Shown one piece after another: positions 7,289-17,446 of a stretch of DNA of 64,000 bases; the stretch's first letter is position 1; each line of letters begins with the position of its first letter. This DNA comes from Verrucomicrobiaceae bacterium (GTDB lineage Bacteria; Verrucomicrobiota; Verrucomicrobiia; Verrucomicrobiales; Verrucomicrobiaceae): assembly GCA_016713245.1 (NCBI GenBank), contig JADJPM010000004.1:2170001-2234000 (forward strand), written 5' to 3'. The notes beneath the pieces were generated by a model that saw nothing but the letters and a program-made list of their open reading frames with translations, did not search any database and was not told where the DNA came from. A program made the translations under genes and the position numbers.

Positions 7289-10009
7289 TCACTTCCCGCT
7301 GCGCATGTAGGCGACGATGTCGGCGACGTCTTGGGCGGTGAGGCCGAGTTGGAAGGCGCTGAGCATCATGCTGCGGTCGAGCTTGCCGCGCTTTTGGACG
7401 CGGCTCTTCGGCACGAACTGGTTCACGCCGCCCATGCTGCGCACGATCATGATGTCGCCTTCGGTCAGAAGCATGCCGTGGATGGTGGCACCGTCCTTCG
7501 TTTTGATTTCCTGGCCGTCGTAACCATGCGCGATGTCCTTGCTGGGTTCGAGAATGGCCTGCGTAATGATCTCGGCGGGCTGGCTGCGGCCCCAGCCATC
7601 GAGGTTCGGGCCGAATTCGACGCCCTGACCGTTGAACTGATGGCACATGACGCAGCGGGTGACGAGCTGCGCTCCGTTTTTGGCGTTGCCGGTGAGCTTA
7701 AGCACATCCGCCGCCTGATAGGTGCCGGGCGTGGCGGGCGGGGTGACAATCTCGACGAGCTTGGCGCTTTCGGGATCGAAGATGCCTTCCTTCTTCAATT
7801 CCTCGGCGATGCCAAAGGTGCTCCAGTCATCGGTGCTGCGTTTGATGATCCACCACATGACTTCGGCATGAATGGGCGAGGCTTTGTCCTTGGCCAACGC
7901 GAGCACGGCTTTCGCAGCGGTGGCGTCTGGGATGAAGGCGAGGGTGTCGAGAGCCAGTTTGCGCTGCTCGGCGGAGAGTTTGGCATTCGCGGCACGCGTT
8001 TGAAGCTCAGGCACGGCGGCGAGCGGGTGCAGACGCCAGGTGAGATGGGCAAACCCTTCGCTCCAATCGCCCTCGGGCTTCAGCTTGGCCCAGACCTCGG
8101 CTTCTTTGCCGCTGCAACCGATGCCCCAGGCCTCCAATTGCGAGCGATCACCGCCGTCGATCTGGCGAGCCATGCGGGCGAGCAGCGGAGCGCTCTGCGC
8201 CACCGGCACATCACTCAGCGCCACGGCCACCTCGCGACGCACCATGGGCGATTGATCGCCGGCCATGACGTTGAGGATGTCGAGCACGTCATCGGTGGCG
8301 GCACGAATGGCACGCAGAGCCACAAGACGCTTCGTCGCGTCATCACTCTCCAGCCAACTCCGCGTGGCGATGATACCTTTTTCGCTGAGTTGGGCCGCGA
8401 GCCAGACGGCACGCGAAGCGAGGTAAGGAGTGGCATCGTCACGCAGCTTCAACACCTGCGGCAGGACCTTTTCACCGGCCTCTTTGAGCTTCGTGAAGCC
8501 CACATGACGCACGTTGTTCACCGGCGATTGCAGCGCAGCGAGCTGACCTTCGACCGTGTCGTAGTTGATGGCCGGGATCTGCGGCTTGAAGCCCTTCGGA
8601 GCGATCCGGTAAATGGTGCCGCTGCAGGTCTCATCGGTGTCCTGATGGCCGCCGGTGCGCTTGTCATACCAATCGCTGATGTAGATGGCCCCATCGGCCC
8701 CCACGCAGACATCGGATGGACGGAACAGCGTCTGGCGTTCATCGGAGAGGTTGTTGGCTCCGCCGACGAAATCACTGCCTTTGAAGACGCCGGTGGTGTT
8801 CGTGGTGCAGAAGTCGAAGCGCTCGAGCTTGAAGCCTGCGCCATCGGGTTTCGGCAGGTAGCCGAAGACGACATTGCGACCGGTTTCGCAGCTCAGGAGC
8901 AGGCCGTTCCACTTGTCACCGAGGGCTCCGTTTTCGTAGAAGCACATGCCCGTGGGAGCACCGCCGCCATAGACATCGCCAGCGGGGATGATGCCGGGAT
9001 CTTCCTGACGCCACTCGGCCACGGGAATCGTCTGACCGGGGCGTTTGTCCGCACGCCACTGGCGTTTTCCATCGGCGGAGAAGAAGCCAAAGCTGCCGCC
9101 TTCGATGAGATGGCTCACGCGACAGGCGGGCGGATCGTCGTTGTCATTGAGAAACATGTCGCCAAAGCTCGTACGCACGCCCTCGAAGCTGTTGCGGTAG
9201 TTGAAGCCAAGGATCTTCGCCTTGTGACCGCTCGGATCGACGCTGGCGGTGAAGCCGCCGACATAGACATGGCCGTCATCGCTCTTTTCACCGGCATAGG
9301 TGTTGTTGAGATAGGCACCGCCGATGCGGAAGGTCGTGCCGCTTTTGTCGCTGAACTCGGCGCCGCAGTTTCCATTGCTGAAGTAGAGACGGCCATCGGG
9401 ACCGGCATACACGCTGTGCAGGCTGTGATCGTGCTGCGGCTGCTCAAAGCCGGAGAGGAAGATCTCACGCTTGTCCACCGCGGGGTCGAATTTGAGGTCG
9501 CGGTTCACATCGGTGTATTTGATGATGTTCGGCGTGTTGGAGACAAAGATCACGTTGTCGAACACGGCGACGCCGAGCGGGCATTCGAGTTCCTTCTCAC
9601 GCACGAAGACATGGCTGCTATCGCATTGGCCATCGCCATCGGTGTCTTGAAGCACGCGGACACAGTCCCCTTCCCGGCTGCGGCCGCTGTGACGGCGGTA
9701 GTTCACGCCCTCGGTAATCCACACGCGGCCTGCGGCGTCGATGTCCATGTTCGCCGGATTGAAAAGCTGAGGCGAGGTGGCCCAAACGGTGATTTCGAGG
9801 CCCTCGGGCACTTTGAACATGGAAGGCTCCAGATGCTCCGGTTTGGCGTTCGCCGCATCGAAGGCCGGCTGGTTGTAATCCGGCGCAAAAGCGGGCTTCG
9901 CGGCCTGAAACGGGGCTTTTTCCTTTTTGGGTTTATCCGGCTTGGCGGCGATGAGCAAGAGCGGCGCGGCAACAGCGAGGGCGGCGAGGAGTTTTTTTCG
10001 ATTCAGCAT
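7289..10009 (-). CDS. PVC-type haem-binding dehydrogenase-like protein
   Basis: The 906-residue protein has a signal peptide (LLAALAVAAPLLLIAA), a beta-propeller 'membrane-bound dehydrogenase' domain (about residues 55-480, including MDIDAAGRVWITEGVNYRR), a HEAT-like helical repeat region (about 500-740) and a C-terminal cytochrome c-like domain with CVMCHQFNGQG near residues 787-797. This architecture is greatly expanded in Verrucomicrobiota and Planctomycetota, where it is linked to oxidation of sugars or other organics; substrates are mostly unknown. The acidic repeat VLQDTDGDGQCDSS resembles calcium-binding loops. It is monocistronic as far as can be seen. Confidence 0.85.
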   Translation of the reverse strand: MLNRKKLLAALAVAAPLLLIAAKPDKPKKEKAPFQAAKPAFAPDYNQPAFDAANAKPEHLEPSMFKVPEGLEITVWATSPQLFNPANMDIDAAGRVWITEGVNYRRHSGRSREGDCVRVLQDTDGDGQCDSSHVFVREKELECPLGVAVFDNVIFVSNTPNIIKYTDVNRDLKFDPAVDKREIFLSGFEQPQHDHSLHSVYAGPDGRLYFSNGNCGAEFSDKSGTTFRIGGAYLNNTYAGEKSDDGHVYVGGFTASVDPSGHKAKILGFNYRNSFEGVRTSFGDMFLNDNDDPPACRVSHLIEGGSFGFFSADGKRQWRADKRPGQTIPVAEWRQEDPGIIPAGDVYGGGAPTGMCFYENGALGDKWNGLLLSCETGRNVVFGYLPKPDGAGFKLERFDFCTTNTTGVFKGSDFVGGANNLSDERQTLFRPSDVCVGADGAIYISDWYDKRTGGHQDTDETCSGTIYRIAPKGFKPQIPAINYDTVEGQLAALQSPVNNVRHVGFTKLKEAGEKVLPQVLKLRDDATPYLASRAVWLAAQLSEKGIIATRSWLESDDATKRLVALRAIRAATDDVLDILNVMAGDQSPMVRREVAVALSDVPVAQSAPLLARMARQIDGGDRSQLEAWGIGCSGKEAEVWAKLKPEGDWSEGFAHLTWRLHPLAAVPELQTRAANAKLSAEQRKLALDTLAFIPDATAAKAVLALAKDKASPIHAEVMWWIIKRSTDDWSTFGIAEELKKEGIFDPESAKLVEIVTPPATPGTYQAADVLKLTGNAKNGAQLVTRCVMCHQFNGQGVEFGPNLDGWGRSQPAEIITQAILEPSKDIAHGYDGQEIKTKDGATIHGMLLTEGDIMIVRSMGGVNQFVPKSRVQKRGKLDRSMMLSAFQLGLTAQDVADIVAYMRSGK

Positions 10010-10142
10010 GGTCGGAGGGGCGATGGGAACGCAGAGAGGCCGGACCTCTTGCGGCGCGGAGCATGTCGAGGACCGCCAAGGCGTGCAAGAGAAGCCTCAA
10101 GGCCGAGTTGCGCCGCCGAAAGAGTGTCCTTAGCGTACTGGC

Positions 10143-10754
10143 ATGTCCCACGAACTCGACTCCCTGCCAGGTCATGCGAGGCCCTTTTCCCAAGGGGAGC
10201 CCTGGTATGCCAGCGAGGATGCCAAGGGCGGGATTATTTTGCTCTTCGTCACGCTGGCTTTTTTGATCATGGCCGGGTGGATGGGGTATCGTGGCTTTGG
10301 GGCCGAGATCAGGCCGTTGAGCGCCGGGGATGTCGTCACGCGTGAGGCGCGGCTGCTTTCCGTGCAGCCGCATCGGAACTGGCTGGAGGCGCACCTCGAC
10401 CAGCCACCCGGCCGCCCGGTGCAGATGGCGAAGGACCTTTACGCGAGCCTCTTCCACACCTCCTGGCCCTGTCGGGAGGAGGCCTGTGGCAAGGCGGGTT
10501 GGCCGGTGGTGATTGGTTTTGATCGTGCGGAATTCAGCGGCACGTCCGAAAGGCTGCAAATCGTCACGCTCGAAGCCAACGGAGTCACTCATCGCACGCT
10601 CACTCAACACAATGCCAGCCTGCGTGAGACCGCGGCCAACGCGAGGCTTGCCATCATGCCCCTGCTGATGCTGGCCGCCTTCTTTGGCATCGTCGGGCAT
10701 GGGAAACTGCAGGCCGCTCAAACCTCACGCCATCATCCCGCGAAACTGCGGTGA
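10143..10754 (+). CDS. Membrane protein, DUF3592-like layout
   Basis: The 203-residue protein has two hydrophobic helices (ILLFVTLAFLIMAGWMGYRG, about residues 31-50, and LAIMPLLMLAAFFGIVGHG, about 173-191) enclosing an extracytoplasmic domain. This layout, with a RLLSVQPHRN strand near the first helix, resembles DUF3592-type proteins, but similarity is not decisive. No signal peptide or catalytic motif is seen. It diverges from the haem-binding gene upstream and converges on the Gfo/Idh/MocA gene. Confidence 0.6.
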   Translation: MSHELDSLPGHARPFSQGEPWYASEDAKGGIILLFVTLAFLIMAGWMGYRGFGAEIRPLSAGDVVTREARLLSVQPHRNWLEAHLDQPPGRPVQMAKDLYASLFHTSWPCREEACGKAGWPVVIGFDRAEFSGTSERLQIVTLEANGVTHRTLTQHNASLRETAANARLAIMPLLMLAAFFGIVGHGKLQAAQTSRHHPAKLR

Positions 10755-10799
10755 ATGATGACGCGAAGCAAAGACCTTCTCGACTGCCGCCAGCGGCAC

Positions 10800-12164
10800 T
10801 CAAGCCGCCGCGACCTCGAACCCGGCGCGATAACTCTTCGTGAGCAGTTTGTCCGCCTCCGGTGAGTTGGCGAAGCGGAGGTTCGCAGCATCCCATTCAA
10901 GGACGAGCTTGCTCTCTTCCAAACGACCCGTGACGCTGTCGTAGCTGGGGCGGCACACGCGGGTGGCGATATTGCCGAGCTGCACCGTTTCCGCGAGCGG
11001 CGCGGCGTAGTGGAAGCCATCGCTGGTCTTTTTGCCTTCGAGGCAGGCATCAATCCAGGTGTGCCAGTGGCTGCGACCTTCTTCTTTGGGATATTTGAAG
11101 CCGGTGAATTTATCCATCGGGTAAAGCCGAGGTCCGGCCACATGCGCCTGCACGAGGCAGCCGTTTTCACCGATGAAAACGCTGCCGCTGGCAGGCAGAT
11201 CAATGTCACCGGGCATCTGGGCGATCTTGTGGCTCGGCTTCAGGCCGCCATCCATCCAGGTGACCTTCAATGTCTTGCCTGCGGTGTAGGCCGTGCCGGG
11301 GAAGACGTAGCTCACCGTTTCATGTGAAGGCCAGATGTGATCATTCACGCCGCTGTTCTTGGCCGTGATGCTGATCGGGGCGGTGAGCTCGAGCGCCGTG
11401 AAGACGGGATCGAGGATGTGGCAGCCGAAATCACCCAGCGCTCCGCCGCCGAAATCCTGCCAGTCACGCCAGGAGAAGGGATGATAAGCGGGCGCGTAGT
11501 CACGCATCGGCGCGGCACCGATCCACAGGTCCCAGTTGAGGTTCGCAGGCGCTTGGGCGGAAGGTGGCGGAGCGAGAAGGCGCGTGCGTTCATTGCCCGT
11601 CACGCCCACCCATGACCACACTTCCTTCACCTTGCCGATGGCCCCTTCCTTGATCAGTCGAGTGCCAAGGCGGTATTCGATGGCGGAGTGGATTTGATTG
11701 CCCATCTGCGTCGTGACGCCGGTCTTTTCCGCCCACAGGCGCATCTGGCGAGACTCCCACACCGTGTGAGCGAGAGGCTTCTGGCAATAGACATGCTTCT
11801 TCTTCTGCATCGCCGCCACGGCCACAGGTGCGTGCATGTGATCGGGAATGCCGACGGTGACCGCATCAAAGCCATCGCCGAGCGTGCTAAACATCTCGCG
11901 GTAGTCGCTGAAGTGCTTCACGCCCGGATGCGCCTTGTCCGCCTGATCGAAGCGGTTCGCATCGACATCACAGAAGCCGACAAACTTCACCGCCGCATGC
12001 GCACCCACGTTCTTCAAATCGGTGAAGCCCATGCCGTTCACCCCCACGCAGGCCACTTGGAGTTTGCTGTTTAGATTTTGTCCGCGCACGAGCGATGGAA
12101 AAGCGACGGCGGCGGAGGCGAGCGAGGTGTTTTGAAGGAAGGAACGACGAGTGGTGGTGGTCAT
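10800..12164 (-). CDS. Tat-exported Gfo/Idh/MocA-family oxidoreductase
   Basis: I start at ATG 12164, which gives a Tat-like leader TTTTRRSFLQNTSLASAAVAFP; an upstream extension adds 24 unlikely residues. The NAD(P)-binding Rossmann fold follows (LQVACVGVNGMGFTDLKNV), then the family's EKP-like motif as CQKPLAHTVWESR and a C-terminal Gfo/Idh domain with NLNWDLWIGAAPMRDY and HPFSWRDWQDFGGGALGDFG. Such exported members are common in PVC bacteria and probably act on sugars or their derivatives; the substrate cannot be told. The gene diverges from an outer-membrane protein gene, with 94 bases between. Confidence 0.87.
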   Translation of the reverse strand: MTTTTRRSFLQNTSLASAAVAFPSLVRGQNLNSKLQVACVGVNGMGFTDLKNVGAHAAVKFVGFCDVDANRFDQADKAHPGVKHFSDYREMFSTLGDGFDAVTVGIPDHMHAPVAVAAMQKKKHVYCQKPLAHTVWESRQMRLWAEKTGVTTQMGNQIHSAIEYRLGTRLIKEGAIGKVKEVWSWVGVTGNERTRLLAPPPSAQAPANLNWDLWIGAAPMRDYAPAYHPFSWRDWQDFGGGALGDFGCHILDPVFTALELTAPISITAKNSGVNDHIWPSHETVSYVFPGTAYTAGKTLKVTWMDGGLKPSHKIAQMPGDIDLPASGSVFIGENGCLVQAHVAGPRLYPMDKFTGFKYPKEEGRSHWHTWIDACLEGKKTSDGFHYAAPLAETVQLGNIATRVCRPSYDSVTGRLEESKLVLEWDAANLRFANSPEADKLLTKSYRAGFEVAAA

Positions 12165-12258
12165 GACAAACCTACTACGCACCCACCCGCGCATGAATTG
12201 CACACTGTCGAGCAAGCACTGTGGATCAAAGCGCACCGACCGATGCTTTTATACACGC

Positions 12259-13176
12259 ATGGACCACCAAACACACTCCCAACGCCGGTGGTTGCGTTTC
12301 GGCTTCACCGCCTGCGCAGCCGTGTCTCTCATCGCCACTGCCAAAGCCGGATCTCCGGTCGCCGCTCCCAAGAACCCAGCCCCCGTGGCCGCCGCTGACT
12401 GGAAAGCGAACACCATCGCCCCGGTGACCAATCCGATCTTCTTTGAAGACGCGATCATCCGCTCCGAGATCCGCCCGATCTTCGTGCATCACACGATCGA
12501 CAACAACTTCCTCGGCGGCGGCACCGCTCAGCTCTATGCGCTGCAGCTCCGCTACGCTGTGACGGATCGCTTTGCGCTCATCGCCACGCAAGACGGCTAC
12601 TTTGACATCAACAACGATGCTCTCGCTAACCCCAATGGCTGGATGGATCTCGCCGTCGGCTTCAAGTATGCGCTCATCGATAATCCCGCTGCCCAGTTCA
12701 TCCTCACCCCCGGCCTGACCTATCAGATTCCGACTGGCGAGCGTGACGTGTTCCAAGGCCGTGGGGGTGGTGAGTTCAATCCCTTCGTCTCCTTCCAGAA
12801 AGGCTTTGGCGACCTCCATGTGAGCGGCAACCTCGGCCTCCGCATCCCGGTGACCACCGACGAGCAGAACCTCATGGCTCACTACAGCCTCATGGTGGAC
12901 TACTACGTCAACCGCTGGTTCATCCCCTTCGTCTCCGCGAACTTTTGGACCAACCTCAATGATGGAACCAACATCGGCCTTCGCAGCAATGGCTACGACG
13001 TGATCAACTTCGGTGCCAGCGATGCCAACGGCGTCACTCAAGGCATGGTGGGCATCGGCTTCCGCAGCCGTATCACCAACAACGTTGATCTCGGTGCCGC
13101 TTATGAAGTCGCTGCCATTCGGCCTTACGGTCTGACGAACAACCGTCTGACCTTCGATATGTGCATCCGCTTCTGA
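12259..13176 (+). CDS. Outer-membrane beta-barrel protein
   Basis: The chosen start (ATG 12259) gives a basic n-region and hydrophobic core ending in ATAKA, a good signal peptide. The remaining about 280 residues alternate polar and hydrophobic residues with repeated aromatic girdle positions (AVTDRFALIATQDGYFDI, GFKYALIDNPAAQFILTPGL, GMVGIGFRSRITNNVDLGA) and end in Phe (MCIRF), the classic signal for BAM insertion. The pattern resembles the MetA-like 'phenol degradation' barrel family. Ligand or transport role is unknown. A strong terminator follows. Confidence 0.75.
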   Translation: MDHQTHSQRRWLRFGFTACAAVSLIATAKAGSPVAAPKNPAPVAAADWKANTIAPVTNPIFFEDAIIRSEIRPIFVHHTIDNNFLGGGTAQLYALQLRYAVTDRFALIATQDGYFDINNDALANPNGWMDLAVGFKYALIDNPAAQFILTPGLTYQIPTGERDVFQGRGGGEFNPFVSFQKGFGDLHVSGNLGLRIPVTTDEQNLMAHYSLMVDYYVNRWFIPFVSANFWTNLNDGTNIGLRSNGYDVINFGASDANGVTQGMVGIGFRSRITNNVDLGAAYEVAAIRPYGLTNNRLTFDMCIRF

Positions 13177-13222
13177 TCTGAATTTGCCGGTTGGTTACCG
13201 GTGTGTTGAAGACAACAAAATG

Positions 13223-13257
13223 GCGCATGGGAGCAGGGGTGCTTCCATGCGCTTTTT
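13223..13257 (+). terminator. Rho-independent terminator after barrel gene
   Basis: GCGCATGG (13223-13230) pairs with CCATGCGC (13245-13252) around a 14-base loop and is followed by five T. It lies 46 bases after the barrel gene's stop. Confidence 0.85.
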
Positions 13258-13298
13258 GCGTTGGGGGGAAAGCGGTGAAGCACATTTCACCGAAGCTA

Positions 13299-16064
13299 TC
13301 ACCCCGTCGTCCGCAGCCCCGAAGCGATGGCGTTGATCGAAATGAGCATGTCCGGCAGCATCGCATCGGCGGAGGCTTGATCACCGGAGGCGAGGATGCC
13401 GCGCCATTCGCGGAGCAAGGCGATCTGCTGGAGATGCAGCACGCGCAGCGGGGCCTCGCGGATGTCGAGCGTGTAGGCGAGACGCGGGCGACGTTCGGCG
13501 AAGGTGCCCTGGAAGAGGTCTTCGAGGATCACTCGTGTGGAATCGAACTCGTCGAGGATGCGCCCCATGAAGCGTTCACGCACCGTGGCATCGGGCACGA
13601 GGCCCGCGTAGGCACGCATGAGGTCGGCATTGGCGCTGACGAGGGAGCTTTCGATGTTCGTGAGGACGTATTTGAGGAAGGCGGACTCGCGGAGAGCCGC
13701 AGCGAGGGCTTTGTAATCGGCCGGACGTTCGTCTCGCAGGTTCTTCAAGGCGGAGCCGGCCCCAAACCAGCCCGGCAGGTAGAAGCGAGCCTGCGTCCAT
13801 GAGAAGACCCACGGAATGGCGCGGAGGTCATCGAGTGAGGCCTGGCCTGTGCGACGCGAGGGACGCGAGCCGATGCGGGAATTCTCCAGCGCATCAATCG
13901 GCGTGGCAGTGCGGTAAAAGGCCATGAAGCCTTCGGTGTGCAGCAGCGAGCGATAGGCATCGCGACTGGAGGCGGCCAGATCATCAAGGATGTGCTCCAC
14001 CGATGATGCTTGCGGTTTCGCATGACGATGACGGGCGGTGGCGGAGGCGGCAGAGGCCATCAGAATTTCTGCGTTATACACGGCGGAGCCAAAGTGAGCG
14101 TATTTTTGCGCGATGGTTTCTCCCTGCTCGGTCATGCGCATGCTGCCGCTGAGCGAGCCATGCGGCAGGGCATCCATGAACCAATGCGTGGGACCTGCGC
14201 CACGTCCCACCGTGCCGCCGCGACCATGGAAGAAGACCGGTTTTGCCCCATGCTGGGTGATGGTATCCGAAAGCGCCTTCTGAGCGCGATGCAGCGCCCA
14301 CTGGCTCGCGAAGATGCCGCAATCTTTGTTGGAATCCGAATAGCCCACCATGACCTGAAAGCTGGGATCGCTGCCGAGCTTTTCACGAAGGGCGGAGAGG
14401 CTGTTTTGCGTCACCGGATGGCTCATGAAGGCCGTCACGATGCCAGGACCAGCTTCGAGGTCGCCCATGGTCTCAAACAAGGGCACGACCGGCAGCGGGC
14501 AGCGCAGACCTTTCGGCGTCCACTCCGCCAAACCGGCTTCACGGGCCAAAAGATACACGATGAGCAAATCCTCCACGCATCGGGTCATTGAGACGATGAG
14601 CGATCCGAGGCCGGAAGTGCCATGCGCCTGGATGTGAGCGGCCAACACGCGATGGCAGGCCAGCACGGTATCCGCCTCGGGTCCGGCGGAAACGCCCGGC
14701 GAAAGGAACGGACGCGGTGAACGCAGTTCGCGATCCAGCAGCGCCCGCTTTTCCTCCACGCTCCAATCCACAAAACTGCGCTCATCGAGCAATCCAGCGG
14801 CTCGCAGAAGCTGATCGAGAGCTTTTTCGTGAAACGCGGAGTTTTGCCGCACATCCAGCGAGGCACTGTGGAAGCCGAAGGCCTGCAAGCGCTGCCGCAC
14901 CGGCACGATGAGGTCGGTCACGAGAGCCGCCGCGCCCACCTCCGTGAGCGTGGCCGCGAAGGTGTTGAGGTCCGCGAGCAATTCTGCGGCCTGCGAGTAG
15001 GCCGCGGGAGAAGCGGGCTTCTCGGCGGCGAGCAACACCTTGGCCCGCATCAGGTAAGCGGCACAGCGCCAGGGCTCCTCCTTGTTGCGGTCCATGATGT
15101 AGGCCAGATCGGTGTGCGGCTCGTTTTGCAGCGAAGCAGAAAGCGTGGCGATGAGCTGCTCCAGTGCCTCCGGCGTGCGCTGGAAGAGGGAGCTGAGCGG
15201 CAGATGACCGGCGAGATTTTCGATGGCACGGCGCTGCACGCGGAGAGCATTCGAGCGCAGGGCCTTCAAGGCATGCTCGGTGACTTCCGCCGTCACGAAA
15301 GGATGGCCGTCACGGTCCCCGCCGATCCATGAGCCAAAGCGCAGCAGCGGTTTCACGTCCTCGATCTTCTCCGCCGGGAACCCAGCGGCGATCCAAGCCT
15401 CACGGAGATGCACATGAGCGCGGTAGAGCGCCTCAGGAAACACTTCGCGGAGGTAATGAAGCGCATTTTGCAGTTCCGCCTCGATGCTGGGCCGCGTCAC
15501 ATGGATCTCGCCGGTGCGCCAGAGGTTCTCGAGCTGCGTTTGCAGCAGGCCGTGAAGCCGAGACTGCTCACGCGGCGTGTAGGCGGTGTTCTCGTGGCGC
15601 TCCATGAGGCCGTAAATCTCGCGGTGTAGATCCCGCACAGTCTCGCGCTTCGCCTCCGTGGGATGGGCCGTGAGCACCGGCTCCACGGCGACATCTCGCA
15701 GCACGTTCAGGATGTCGTCCCCGCTCAGGCCAAGGTCCAGCATGTCCCGCATGTTATCCGGCCACAGGCCCTGCTCGGCCTCGGGACCCGATTGCTTTTC
15801 ACGCAGACGGCGGATCTGCGAAGCGGCACGTTCCTCGACGATGTTGAGGAGCTGAAAGGCGATCGAGTAGGCCTGACCGAGCGACCGCGTGGCCTGCACC
15901 TCGCTCGTGGGTGCCTCGGCATGAATCCATGGCAGGCTGGCGGCCAGTTGCGGCTCCCCCATGCGTTTCAACACGGCGGCAAAGGCCTGCATGAGGAACT
16001 GAAGATCATCTCGAAGAAGCTGAAATCCGAGCTGGCGGAGCGACGTGGCGGGCGGGGTTGGCAT
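13299..16064 (-). CDS. ppc: Phosphoenolpyruvate carboxylase
   Basis: The about 921-residue enzyme carboxylates PEP to oxaloacetate, refilling the TCA cycle. Diagnostic motifs are the first catalytic His in VLTAHPTEAKRETV, the PEP/Mg site GGDRDGHPFVTAEVT, VGYSDSNKDCG with the active-site Lys, the glycine loop FFHGRGGTVGRGAGP and the conserved end INAIASGLRTTG. I start at ATG 16064 (MPTPPATSLRQLG); an in-frame codon at 16103 is less likely. Length is typical of bacterial PEPC. The window also encodes pyruvate carboxylase, so two anaplerotic routes coexist. Confidence 0.96.
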   Translation of the reverse strand: MPTPPATSLRQLGFQLLRDDLQFLMQAFAAVLKRMGEPQLAASLPWIHAEAPTSEVQATRSLGQAYSIAFQLLNIVEERAASQIRRLREKQSGPEAEQGLWPDNMRDMLDLGLSGDDILNVLRDVAVEPVLTAHPTEAKRETVRDLHREIYGLMERHENTAYTPREQSRLHGLLQTQLENLWRTGEIHVTRPSIEAELQNALHYLREVFPEALYRAHVHLREAWIAAGFPAEKIEDVKPLLRFGSWIGGDRDGHPFVTAEVTEHALKALRSNALRVQRRAIENLAGHLPLSSLFQRTPEALEQLIATLSASLQNEPHTDLAYIMDRNKEEPWRCAAYLMRAKVLLAAEKPASPAAYSQAAELLADLNTFAATLTEVGAAALVTDLIVPVRQRLQAFGFHSASLDVRQNSAFHEKALDQLLRAAGLLDERSFVDWSVEEKRALLDRELRSPRPFLSPGVSAGPEADTVLACHRVLAAHIQAHGTSGLGSLIVSMTRCVEDLLIVYLLAREAGLAEWTPKGLRCPLPVVPLFETMGDLEAGPGIVTAFMSHPVTQNSLSALREKLGSDPSFQVMVGYSDSNKDCGIFASQWALHRAQKALSDTITQHGAKPVFFHGRGGTVGRGAGPTHWFMDALPHGSLSGSMRMTEQGETIAQKYAHFGSAVYNAEILMASAASATARHRHAKPQASSVEHILDDLAASSRDAYRSLLHTEGFMAFYRTATPIDALENSRIGSRPSRRTGQASLDDLRAIPWVFSWTQARFYLPGWFGAGSALKNLRDERPADYKALAAALRESAFLKYVLTNIESSLVSANADLMRAYAGLVPDATVRERFMGRILDEFDSTRVILEDLFQGTFAERRPRLAYTLDIREAPLRVLHLQQIALLREWRGILASGDQASADAMLPDMLISINAIASGLRTTG

Positions 16065-16147
16065 GGGGTCCTCTTCTCCAAGCAGGAACCGGGCCGGGTG
16101 CAAACGAGGAGTCGGAAAAACTGGTTTCGTGCGTATGGAGCTACCGC

Positions 16148-17317
16148 ATGATCTTTCGCCTCTTTTTCTACCTCCTGGCCATCCAGAGTGCCTCGGCCCT
16201 CACGGCGGATGAACTGCAAAACTTCATCAACGAGGCGATCAAGTCCGAGAAGGGCTCCGAGGTGGTCATTCCACCCGGAAGGCATGTGCTCGATCATTCA
16301 CTGGTCATCCAAAACGCCAAAAAACTCCACGTTGCCGGGCTCGATGCTGAACAAACCATCCTGCAACTGCCTCCGCTGGCCTTTGCAGAACTCAGCGAGC
16401 CTGCCAAGGCCGGTGACATCCTCCTCCGCGTGCGGCGTCACCAATCCTTCAAGCCCGGCATGCGCCTTCACCTGGAGGCCGACGGGGCCGTGGATGACTT
16501 CACCCAGAAGCCAAAACCCTACCACCTCGCCACCCTGTCAAAGATCGAGGGAAACACCCTTCATCTCGTGAAGCCCCTCGACTTCCCTGCCCCAGCCGGA
16601 ACGCTCATCCGTGACCCCGATGCGGCGAACATCTTCGAGATCCGCGGCACCACCTCGGAGGTGCGAATCAGCAAGCTCACCCTCGATGGCGGTCGGGTGG
16701 CGGGTGATCCACCCGTGCGTGGCCATGTGCAGCTCTGCGGCATCCTGGCCCAGGGCCCCTACAGCTATGAAAAAGGCCCCACCGGGCCGCTCATCAAGAA
16801 TCTCCACATCGAGCGCTGCTTCATCCAGAACTGCCACGGCCGCGGCATCGCCCTCTACGCCTGCGAAGAGGCCCTCATCGAGAATTGCACCATCCGGGAC
16901 ACCTCGGATGAGGCCATCGACTTCGACCACTTCACCACCGGCAGCATCGCACGGCACAACCACATCGCCCGCAGCCTGGTGGGCGTGGAATTGAATGACG
17001 CCAGCGCCTGCCTCGTCGAGCAAAACGATTTCCTCGCCTGCCAGACCGGCATCCACCTCTGGCGCTGGTGCAAACAGCCCGGTCTCAATGAAACGAACGT
17101 CATCTCCGGCAATCAGTTCGAGCAGACCCGTGGCAATGCCATTCAAATCGCCTCCGGCACAGCCAAGAACACCGTCACGGGCAATGTGATCAGCACCTCC
17201 GGCAAGAACGGCATCGTCCTCTCTGGTGAAAAGCAGGTCGTGAAGGGCAATGCCATCTCCGGCAGCACCTTGAAAGACATCGCCGTGCAGGCAGGCACGC
17301 ATGACATCATGCCCTGA
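16148..17317 (+). CDS. Secreted right-handed beta-helix protein
   Basis: Starting at ATG 16148, the 389-residue product has a short signal peptide (IFRLFFYLLAIQSASA) and a parallel beta-helix made of NosD/pectate-lyase-like coils. The repeats show in lines such as HIERCFIQNCHGRGIALYAC, EALIENCTIRDTSDEAIDFD, VTGNVISTSGKNGIVLSG and VVKGNAISGS. This fold binds or cleaves polysaccharides, but I see no clear lyase active site. It diverges from ppc. Confidence 0.8.
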   Translation: MIFRLFFYLLAIQSASALTADELQNFINEAIKSEKGSEVVIPPGRHVLDHSLVIQNAKKLHVAGLDAEQTILQLPPLAFAELSEPAKAGDILLRVRRHQSFKPGMRLHLEADGAVDDFTQKPKPYHLATLSKIEGNTLHLVKPLDFPAPAGTLIRDPDAANIFEIRGTTSEVRISKLTLDGGRVAGDPPVRGHVQLCGILAQGPYSYEKGPTGPLIKNLHIERCFIQNCHGRGIALYACEEALIENCTIRDTSDEAIDFDHFTTGSIARHNHIARSLVGVELNDASACLVEQNDFLACQTGIHLWRWCKQPGLNETNVISGNQFEQTRGNAIQIASGTAKNTVTGNVISTSGKNGIVLSGEKQVVKGNAISGSTLKDIAVQAGTHDIMP

Positions 17318-17446
17318 GACGAAGCCATAACACTGAGCCAAAGCTGAACGGATAAGAAATCGTAACCGCCCTGAATCGCGAGTCACCTGCACTCTTCTCC
17401 CTGATGAGAAGCGGGTGGCATTACGACTCAAAAAACGCTCGCATCC

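Noticed and set aside
7331..10345. A 1004-codon open frame on the plus strand opposite the haem-binding gene
   Set aside because: It lies antisense to a protein with clear signal peptide, propeller and CxxCH. Long antisense frames are expected in GC-rich DNA, and its product is low-complexity Ala/Gly/Asp-rich without motifs.
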